From: Chryseosolibacter sp964532595
GTDB taxonomy: Bacteria > Bacteroidota > Bacteroidia > Cytophagales > Cyclobacteriaceae
Direction: 5' to 3'
Assembly (NCBI GenBank): GCA_964532595.1
Contig: CAZHIQ010000003.1
Location: forward strand, 124,001-188,000
Length of the DNA: 64,000 nt
The stretch's first letter is position 1; every line of letters begins with the position of its first letter. This document shows, one piece after another, positions 57,884-64,000 of the stretch. The translations under genes were made by a program, and so were the position numbers. Under the pieces are notes generated by a model that was not told where the DNA came from, did no database searches, and was given only the letters and a program-made list of their open reading frames with translations.

Positions 57884-59056
57884 ATGCCTATGACCCGATA
57901 TCTGTCTTTTTTTCTTCTTCTGGTCTCGTTTTCGGTATATTCTCAGGCCCTGCGCGATATTAATTACGATTACCGTTACAATCCGGGGGCTCCGGTTAGT
58001 CTGGAGCTGAATACGGTACGGTCTGACAGTAATTTTGTCGTGTTGTACAAGCTTACGGCTAAGGATACAGCTGATTTTGCTGACCGGTACTCGTTGGCAT
58101 GGGAAGGTCGGGATATGCTGAGTGATCGCGAAGGTCGCGACGTGGAGGTGAAGTCGCGGTTGTACCAGCGAATCAGGGGCGGAGTTGAAGGGATCGTTTC
58201 GCTGGGCATTGATTCGGCACCGAAATACCTGGTTGCACGGGTAACCCACCACAGTGCTAACCGCGCGTGGTTGTTTTATATTCCTCTCGACAAAGACTAT
58301 CCGGTCAATAATTTCCTGGTTCGTAACGGGTCTCCCGTTACAGAATCATTTATCCGGCCTACCGACAAGGTGACCTTGGGCCTAGGTTCCGGACAGTGGA
58401 CAGTCTTTTATTATTCGGAGGATTTTCCCGCAGGAGCTCCAGCCTTCTCAGAGGCGCAAAGCCGCGTTCCTGCGCTTATGTCGGTTGATTCTGTTTATAC
58501 GATCAATACCGGGGAGCCCTTGCAATTCCCGTCCACGGGACTGTATCTGATTCAAAAAGACACTTCTTCAGTGGAGGGGCTGGCGTTCCGTGTAGAAGAT
58601 GACTATCCGCAGTACGCAAAACTTGCCAGCCTGCCCGATCCTCTTGTATACATTACAACGAGGAACGAACATGAACGGCTAGTTGCGGCGCGGGGGAATA
58701 AGCGCGTGTTCGATCGTATTATTTTGTCCATCACACAGGATACGGAGCGGGCTCGTATCCTCATGCGCAACTACTTCCGACGGGTAGAGTTAGCGAATCG
58801 TTACTTTTCTTCTTACAAAGAAGGCTGGAAGACTGATCGCGGGATGGTATTCATTATATTCGGCCTCCCGGACGAAGTCTACCTGTTTGATGACCGGGAA
58901 GTATGGGAATACAAGAACAACCGACTGAGTGAAAGTTTTGTGTTTGTTCGATCGGGAAGCATTTTTGACCCTGGCAACAAGGTGTTGATCCGACAGCGGA
59001 AAAAAGAATCAAGCTGGTATGAGGTTGTTGACTTATGGCGGAACGCCCGGTTTTGA
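57884..59056 (+). CDS. GWxTD-domain protein
   Basis: A 390-residue exported protein (signal peptide to about YSQ, residue 21). The C-terminal GWxTD domain is seen in YKEGWKTDRGMVFIIFGLPDEVY and REVWEYKNNRLSESFVFVR. These proteins are common in Bacteroidota and other phyla; their role is unknown, but an envelope function is likely because of the signal peptide. ATG 57884 or 57890 are both possible starts. The rlmB gene begins 25 bases after its stop, suggesting a shared transcript. Confidence 0.8.
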   Translation: MPMTRYLSFFLLLVSFSVYSQALRDINYDYRYNPGAPVSLELNTVRSDSNFVVLYKLTAKDTADFADRYSLAWEGRDMLSDREGRDVEVKSRLYQRIRGGVEGIVSLGIDSAPKYLVARVTHHSANRAWLFYIPLDKDYPVNNFLVRNGSPVTESFIRPTDKVTLGLGSGQWTVFYYSEDFPAGAPAFSEAQSRVPALMSVDSVYTINTGEPLQFPSTGLYLIQKDTSSVEGLAFRVEDDYPQYAKLASLPDPLVYITTRNEHERLVAARGNKRVFDRIILSITQDTERARILMRNYFRRVELANRYFSSYKEGWKTDRGMVFIIFGLPDEVYLFDDREVWEYKNNRLSESFVFVRSGSIFDPGNKVLIRQRKKESSWYEVVDLWRNARF

Positions 59057-59081
59057 TAAGTGACAAGTTTAAAGTGTAAGT

Positions 59082-59834
59082 GTGAGTCTACAGCCTAAAC
59101 ATGAAATGATTTACGGGACGCGGGCGGTAATAGAAGCCATTCGCGGTGGTAAAGAGATTGAACGTATAATGATTCAGTCCGGCCTTTCGAACGATCTGAT
59201 CAAGGAGTTGATCAATACGGCGAAAGCGCATGGCGTGCCTTACACATTTGTGCCTCAGGAGAAGCTGAAGCGGGTTTCGTCGAAAAATCATCAGGGAGTT
59301 ATCTGTCTTCTTTCGGCGATCACCTATGCTTCCCTTGATAACCTGATTGATTCCGCGTGGCGTGAAGGACGTGAACCTTTCCTTCTGATCCTTGATCGGG
59401 TTACCGACGTGAGAAACTTTGGAGCAATAGCAAGGACTGCGGAAAGCGCAGGCATTGATGGGGTTATCATCCCAGACAAGGGTAATGCGCCGATAACAGC
59501 CGATGCTATGAAGACTTCCGCTGGTGCGTTAAATCATCTTCCTGTTTGTCGGGAGAAAGATCTTGTGAAGACTGTGAAGATGCTACGCGACAACGGGATA
59601 CGGGTTTTTGCCTGTACGGAGAAGGGAAAGACCGAATTGTATGAAGCACAGCTCGAAGGCCCCATCGCTTTGATTATGGGGTCGGAAGAGGATGGGATCT
59701 CCGATGCATTGCTTCGACAGGCAGATGAGCTTGTGAATATTCCCATGAAGGGAAGAATCGGATCGTTGAACGTATCTGTTGCAGCCGGAATCGCCTTGTA
59801 CGAAGTTGTCAGGCGAAGGAGTTCAGTTCGATAG
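59082..59834 (+). CDS. rlmB: 23S rRNA (guanosine-2'-O-)-methyltransferase RlmB
   Basis: A 250-residue SpoU-family (TrmH-like) methyltransferase with the N-terminal RNA-binding domain (IYGTRAVIEAIRGG) and the knotted SAM domain: LDRVTDVRNFGAIARTAES, ALIMGSEEDGIS, and IPMKGRIGSLNVSVAAGIALYE. The residues identify RlmB, which methylates G2251 of 23S rRNA in E. coli numbering. The GTG at 59082 is the start that gives the expected N-terminus. It converges on manC with 19 bases between. Confidence 0.92.
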   Translation: MSLQPKHEMIYGTRAVIEAIRGGKEIERIMIQSGLSNDLIKELINTAKAHGVPYTFVPQEKLKRVSSKNHQGVICLLSAITYASLDNLIDSAWREGREPFLLILDRVTDVRNFGAIARTAESAGIDGVIIPDKGNAPITADAMKTSAGALNHLPVCREKDLVKTVKMLRDNGIRVFACTEKGKTELYEAQLEGPIALIMGSEEDGISDALLRQADELVNIPMKGRIGSLNVSVAAGIALYEVVRRRSSVR

Positions 59835-59853
59835 CGCGCCCACAGCCCGTCCG

Positions 59854-60930
59854 TTACAGGAATTCGTTTGCGTTTGGTTTCGACTTAAGGTCGTTAACAA
59901 AACGACGGAACTGTTCTTCCTTATCTTTTTCGCACACGATAACAACGTTTCCAAATTCTCCGACGAGGTAGCCGTTCAGCCCCTGAACGACGATCAGTCG
60001 GTCAGCTGATCCTTTAATGATTGAGTTTCGCGTTTCGTATGTAAGCGCGTTTGCCTGCACCACGTTGTTGTCGTCATCTTTCTCCGAGATTTCGTGAATC
60101 GATGCCCACGACCCGAGATCAGACCAACTGAAATCGCCAAGGCAGACATAGACGTTTGAGGCTTTCTCCATAACGCCATAGTCGATGGATATACTTTTGC
60201 ACTGCGGGTAGGCGGCGGCAATAGCACGAGCTTCGTCGGCCGTTCCCAGGCGTGCTTTTATCTCTTCGAACACTTCCGCCATTTCAGGCAGATGCGCATG
60301 AATGGCTTTCACAATGGAGGCGATGCTCCAGATAAAGATACCGGCGTTCCACACGAAATCGCCACTTTCCAAAAACTTTTTCGCCAGTACAATTTCCGGT
60401 TTTTCCGTAAACGTCTTTACCTTCTTGGCAAAGCTGTCGTCGGTGTGGTACTGGATATAGCCGTAACCTGTCTCCGGCCGTGTGGGTTTAATCCCCAGGG
60501 TGATCAGCTTGTCGTCGCTCGCTGCGATTTCGGTGGCTTTTTCAATAACCTGAACGAACTCTGCTTCCTTAAGCACAAGATGGTCGGACGGGCTAACCAC
60601 GACCACGGCATCGGGGTTGATCTGTTGAATTTTGTAACTGGCGTACGCGATGCATGCCGCAGTATTCTTCCGCATTGGCTCGGCCAGAATTTGATCCGGT
60701 TTGAGCTGGGGTAGCTGTTCGGCTACGATGGCTGCGTGTTCTTCGTGGGTAACTACAAAAATATTTTCCGCCGGACAGATCGGAAGAAAACGCTCGAAGG
60801 TGGATTGGATGAGCGTCTTTCCGGTGCCGAGGACGTCAAGGAACTGTTTTGGCCTTGAATTTCGGCTGTAGGGCCAGAAGCGTACCCCAACGCCTCCCGC
60901 CATAAGTACAACGTATAAATTTTTGTTCAT
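59854..60930 (-). CDS. manC: Mannose-1-phosphate guanylyltransferase
   Basis: Makes GDP-mannose from GTP and mannose-1-phosphate. The 358-residue protein has the nucleotidyltransferase signature MAGGVGVRFWPYSR and PKQFLDVLG, plus SPSDHLVL and FTEKPE. It is the short form without the C-terminal phosphomannose isomerase domain. It starts at ATG 60930. kdsD (73 bases upstream on the same strand) feeds the KDO branch; both point to lipopolysaccharide or glycan synthesis. Confidence 0.93.
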   Translation of the reverse strand: MNKNLYVVLMAGGVGVRFWPYSRNSRPKQFLDVLGTGKTLIQSTFERFLPICPAENIFVVTHEEHAAIVAEQLPQLKPDQILAEPMRKNTAACIAYASYKIQQINPDAVVVVSPSDHLVLKEAEFVQVIEKATEIAASDDKLITLGIKPTRPETGYGYIQYHTDDSFAKKVKTFTEKPEIVLAKKFLESGDFVWNAGIFIWSIASIVKAIHAHLPEMAEVFEEIKARLGTADEARAIAAAYPQCKSISIDYGVMEKASNVYVCLGDFSWSDLGSWASIHEISEKDDDNNVVQANALTYETRNSIIKGSADRLIVVQGLNGYLVGEFGNVVIVCEKDKEEQFRRFVNDLKSKPNANEFL

Positions 60931-61003
60931 TCCGTTATTCAGCGTAGTGCCTTTTGCAAAAGACGGTACCTACAAAATGTTATAAAAGGTTTTTTGGAGT
61001 TTT

Positions 61004-61972
61004 TTAAACGATTCCTTCTTTAAGTAAGTCGTGCAAGTGGATGATGCCGACCGCTTTCCCGTCTTCTACCACGACAAGTTGTGTGATATTCGCTTGTTGC
61101 ATAACCTGAAGTGCTTCTACGGCGTAGGCATCCTTGTCAATCGTTTTCGGTGACGGGGTCATAATATCGCCAGCCGTAATTTCGTGTAATGTTACTTCCT
61201 TTTCAAGCATGCGCCTTAGATCCCCATCGGTAATGATTCCCAATAGGTTATCCCTGTCGTCGAGCACGCAGGTACAACCGAGGCGTTTTCCTGAAATTTC
61301 AATGATTACACCTTTTAGCGGAGTTTGGGCACTAACTGTCGGAAGTTGGTGTTGAGCATAAATGTCGGAGACCTTCAGATAGAGTTGTTTCCCCAAAGAT
61401 CCCCCCGGATGGTACTCCGCAAAATCACGGCTTGAGAAATTTCTCAGTTCCAGCAAGCAAACCGCAAGGGCATCGCCCATCGCAAGGTGAGCCGTGGTGC
61501 TGGTCGTTGGCGCCAGGTTAAGAGGACATGCTTCTGCAGCAATAGTTGCATTGAGTACAAAATCAGCCTGCGCGGCAAGATACGAGTTTGTGTTGCTGAC
61601 TAATGCAACAAGCTTCGAACCGCGACGTTTAAGAAGCGGAACCAGCACTTTGATTTCAGGCGTGTTGCCGCTCTTCGAGATGCACATGACGATATCATCG
61701 CGCTGGATCATGCCAAGGTCGCCATGTATGGCATCGGCGGCATGCATAAATAACGCAGGGGTTCCTGTGGAGTTTAATGTCGCCACAATTTTATTAGCTA
61801 TGATCGCACTTTTGCCAATACCCGTAATGACAAGACGTCCTTTGGCAGAATATATTTCGCGAATACAAGCTTCAAAATTATCGTCGATAAGAGGGGCTAA
61901 ATCAGCTATAGCACGCGACTCATTTAATAGAACATCGCGTGCGATTTTTTTGATATTTTTTGCTAACTTCAA
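61004..61972 (-). CDS. kdsD: D-arabinose 5-phosphate isomerase
   Basis: Isomerises ribulose-5-phosphate to arabinose-5-phosphate, the first step to KDO for lipid A. A SIS domain (residues about 30-180: GIGKSAIIANKIVATLNSTG, HAADAIHGDLG, ISKSGNTPE) is followed by two CBS domains (about 205-320). The 322-residue layout is that of KdsD/KpsF. The start is TTG 61972, as no ATG lies near the expected N-terminus. A perfect -7 element lies 29 bases upstream. It is divergent from recQ. Confidence 0.92.
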   Translation of the reverse strand: MKLAKNIKKIARDVLLNESRAIADLAPLIDDNFEACIREIYSAKGRLVITGIGKSAIIANKIVATLNSTGTPALFMHAADAIHGDLGMIQRDDIVMCISKSGNTPEIKVLVPLLKRRGSKLVALVSNTNSYLAAQADFVLNATIAAEACPLNLAPTTSTTAHLAMGDALAVCLLELRNFSSRDFAEYHPGGSLGKQLYLKVSDIYAQHQLPTVSAQTPLKGVIIEISGKRLGCTCVLDDRDNLLGIITDGDLRRMLEKEVTLHEITAGDIMTPSPKTIDKDAYAVEALQVMQQANITQLVVVEDGKAVGIIHLHDLLKEGIV

Positions 61973-62001
61973 CGGCTTTTTGAAATAGGGTCAAATCCAA
62001 A

Positions 62002-62009
62002 CAAAGATA
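62002..62009 (-). promoter_or_regulatory. -7 promoter element for kdsD
   Basis: Minus-strand TATCTTTG, an exact match, 29 bases before the TTG start at 61972. Confidence 0.55.
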
Positions 62010-62037
62010 CAATTAAAGTTATTATCCATAGAGAAAG

Positions 62038-64000
62038 ATGCTGGTAGAAGAGAAAGATGCATTGAAGGAAAGTCTTAAAGAGATTTTTGGTTACAGCCAG
62101 TTTCGCGGCAATCAGGAGCGGGTTATTCGCAACCTGCTTGATGGCCGAAATACTTTTGTTATCATGCCCACCGGTGCCGGTAAATCGCTCTGCTATCAAT
62201 TGCCGGCAATGATGCGCGATGGCCTCGCTATCGTTATCTCACCGCTCATCGCTTTGATGAAGAATCAGGTTGATCAGATGAACGCTTATGGCGTTAATGC
62301 TCGCTTTCTCAACTCCACTCTTACCAAAGGCGAGATCACACGTCTGAAGAAGGATTGCATGAACGGAGTCGTGAAACTTCTTTACGTCGCTCCGGAATCT
62401 TTGAATAAAGAAGAGACAATTGATTTTCTTAAGAAAGTCAACGTCTCGTTTGTTGCTATTGATGAGGCTCACTGTATCTCCGAGTGGGGACACGACTTCC
62501 GTCCGGAGTATCGCCGGATTAAATCGATGATTCAGAACCTTGGTGATCTCCCAATCATCGCATTGACGGCAACAGCTACTCCGAAGGTTCAGCTGGACAT
62601 TCAGAAGAACCTTCAAATGGAGGATGCTGATGTTTTCATGTCGTCGTTCAACAGAAAGAACCTTTACTACGAAGTCAGGCCCAAGAAAGAGACGAAGAAG
62701 CAGCTGATTAAGTTCCTGAAAGAACACAAGGGTAAGTCGGGAATCGTCTACTGCCTGAGTAGGAAGAAAGTGGAAGAGATTGCATCTCTTCTCAATGTTA
62801 ACGGATTTAAAGCTGCGCCATATCACGCCGGTCTTGATGCGGATATCCGGATGAAGAATCAGGATGATTTTCTGAACGAAGAAGTTGATATCATCGTCGC
62901 TACGATTGCCTTTGGAATGGGAATCGACAAACCGGATGTTCGGTTTGTTGTTCACTATGATGTTCCGAAGTCACTTGAAGGATATTATCAGGAAACAGGA
63001 CGTGCCGGTCGGGACGGACTTGAGGGCGTATGTCTGATGTTCTACAGTCATAACGATCTCAATAAGCTCGAGAAATTCAATAAAGATAAACCGGTACAGG
63101 AGAGAGAAAATGCACGCATACTTCTTCAGGAGATGGAGTACTATGCTGAATCTCCTGTGTGTCGTCGTCGTCAGCTGCTTCACTACTTTGGTGAAGAGTT
63201 CGATGAAGACAATTGCGGCATGTGCGACAACTGCGTGAATCCCCGGGAACGCTTCGAGGGATCGGATTACGTTAGGTTGGTTCTCGATGCTGTTAAGCAA
63301 ACGAAGGAGCGATTCGGTTTGAATCACCTTGTTCATGTAATCCGCGGAGTCGAAGATGAGTACGTCAAAAGCTATGGACACTCGTCGCTTAGCGTTTTTG
63401 GAAAAGGTGGTGATGAAGACGCAGACTTCTGGAAGTCAGTTATCCGCCAGGCATTGATTTACCAGTACCTCGAAAAAGATATCGACAATATTGGTGCTCT
63501 TCGTGTGACACGCAAAGGGGCCGACTTCCTTAAGAGTCCATGGTCGATTGAACTTGCTCGCGATCACGATTTCACAACCGACTTGGAGGACGAGGAGGGA
63601 TCGGGCGAACGCGCAGCGGTCAACTCAAAAGCTTACGACGAAAAACTGTACGAGCAACTCAAGGATCTTCGCAAGCGTCTGGCGCGCGAGAAAGAGCTGC
63701 CGCCTTATGTCATCTTCCAGGATCCTTCACTTGAGGAGATGGCAACCATCTATCCGACCACTAAAGAGGAGCTAGCACAGGTGAATGGTGTTGGGATGGG
63801 TAAAGTCAATAAGTTTGGTCAGCCTTTTCTTTCGCTTATCAAGAAATATGTTGACGAGAACGATATTGAAACGGCGAGTGAGGTAATCGTTAAGTCGTCG
63901 GTCAACAAGTCGAAGACGAAGATCGCCATCATTCAACAGATCGACCGCAAGATTGATCTCGAGGAGATTGCCGAATCAACCCGCCTCTCGTTTGAGGACC
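62038..64000 (+). CDS. recQ: ATP-dependent DNA helicase RecQ (partial)
   Basis: A 3'-5' DNA helicase for recombination and repair, running off the right edge after about 654 codons with no stop. Motifs in order: FGYSQFRGNQERVI (motif 0), TGAGKSLCYQLPA (I), DEAHCISEWGHDFRPEY (II), ALTATATP (III), GFKAAPYHAGL, GMGIDKPDVRFV and ETGRAGRDG (V-VI). The zinc-binding cysteines lie in the CRRR...CGMCDNC region, then the winged-helix region, and an HRDC domain around ELPPYVIFQDPSLEEMA. The ATG is at 62038; the start region is typical. About 80 residues are probably missing. Confidence 0.95.
   Translation, partial: MLVEEKDALKESLKEIFGYSQFRGNQERVIRNLLDGRNTFVIMPTGAGKSLCYQLPAMMRDGLAIVISPLIALMKNQVDQMNAYGVNARFLNSTLTKGEITRLKKDCMNGVVKLLYVAPESLNKEETIDFLKKVNVSFVAIDEAHCISEWGHDFRPEYRRIKSMIQNLGDLPIIALTATATPKVQLDIQKNLQMEDADVFMSSFNRKNLYYEVRPKKETKKQLIKFLKEHKGKSGIVYCLSRKKVEEIASLLNVNGFKAAPYHAGLDADIRMKNQDDFLNEEVDIIVATIAFGMGIDKPDVRFVVHYDVPKSLEGYYQETGRAGRDGLEGVCLMFYSHNDLNKLEKFNKDKPVQERENARILLQEMEYYAESPVCRRRQLLHYFGEEFDEDNCGMCDNCVNPRERFEGSDYVRLVLDAVKQTKERFGLNHLVHVIRGVEDEYVKSYGHSSLSVFGKGGDEDADFWKSVIRQALIYQYLEKDIDNIGALRVTRKGADFLKSPWSIELARDHDFTTDLEDEEGSGERAAVNSKAYDEKLYEQLKDLRKRLAREKELPPYVIFQDPSLEEMATIYPTTKEELAQVNGVGMGKVNKFGQPFLSLIKKYVDENDIETASEVIVKSSVNKSKTKIAIIQQIDRKIDLEEIAESTRLSFED

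Noticed and set aside
60951..60962. Palindrome CTTTTGCAAAAG between kdsD and manC
   Set aside because: Low complexity and short; not close to a clear promoter, so I did not list it as a site.
1..64000. CRISPR arrays, insertion sequences, prophage, rRNA, attachment sites, riboswitches
   Set aside because: No direct-repeat arrays, transposase or phage genes, rRNA-like stretches or recognisable riboswitch folds were found on reading both strands.

Overview
The window is about 64 kb of a chromosome from a Bacteroidota bacterium, probably of the Cytophagales/Cytophagia group (phylum firm, order inferred). The phylum call rests on family content (BatD, GWxTD protein, FecR with DUF4974, Bacteroidetes-type ECF sigma factor, CarboxypepD_reg-like TonB receptor, GT9 plus DUF4254, Nfu, MutS-like membrane ATPase). 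It also rests on at least sixteen perfect TAnnTTTG elements, the Bacteroidota -7 promoter motif, placed just ahead of gene starts. Most of the content is core-genome housekeeping. I saw no insertion sequence, prophage, CRISPR array, rRNA or tRNA.

Layout. 1-13.8 kb: mazG (cut by the left edge) divergent from glmM and a cysteine desulfurase; a leftward operon ribD - msrC - membrane MutS-like ATPase; rightward prmC - DUF2520 - hemB; a secreted M14 peptidase; an MltF-like lytic transglycosylase; ogt. 14.3-24.6 kb: SDR, OmpA/PD40 protein, PnuC, a FucP-type sugar transporter divergent from a sugar nucleotidyltransferase, a secreted duplicated-domain protein with queG, TM2 and DUF2752 membrane proteins, a conserved-looking 61-residue protein, and a lone BatD. 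24.6-30.5 kb: aroC, a small membrane protein, an SLC1-type symporter, Nfu, a secreted EEP-family hydrolase, a metallo-beta-lactamase-fold protein and an AT-hook-like protein. 30.6-40.7 kb: TonB receptor, secreted aminopeptidase P, a GroES-like protein, rmuC, rocD, a short ABC-permease remnant, a HAD phosphatase, and the DUF4254-GT9 pair.

40.8-44.2 kb holds the most distinctive module: ECF sigma factor - FecR anti-sigma - outer-membrane-like protein with an STN domain, a CarboxypepD_reg-like domain and about eleven 'AGVLN' repeats. It is laid out like a Fec cell-surface signalling system, but the TonB receptor is replaced by a repeat protein. 44.2-64 kb: psd, gdhA, cdsA and a CPBP protease on the minus strand (PE synthesis, glutamate metabolism), dusB, an EamA transporter, a BamA-like barrel, a glutamate-synthase-like protein, acyP, a gapN-type dehydrogenase, a methyltransferase, a GWxTD protein, rlmB, manC, kdsD and recQ (cut by the right edge).

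Starts were chosen from ATG/GTG position, family N-termini and, where present, the TAnnTTTG element. At three genes (rmuC, acyP and the SAM methyltransferase) the element lies only 4-7 bases from the start codon, which suggests leaderless mRNAs. Functional calls are family-level recognition by eye; no database search was run.
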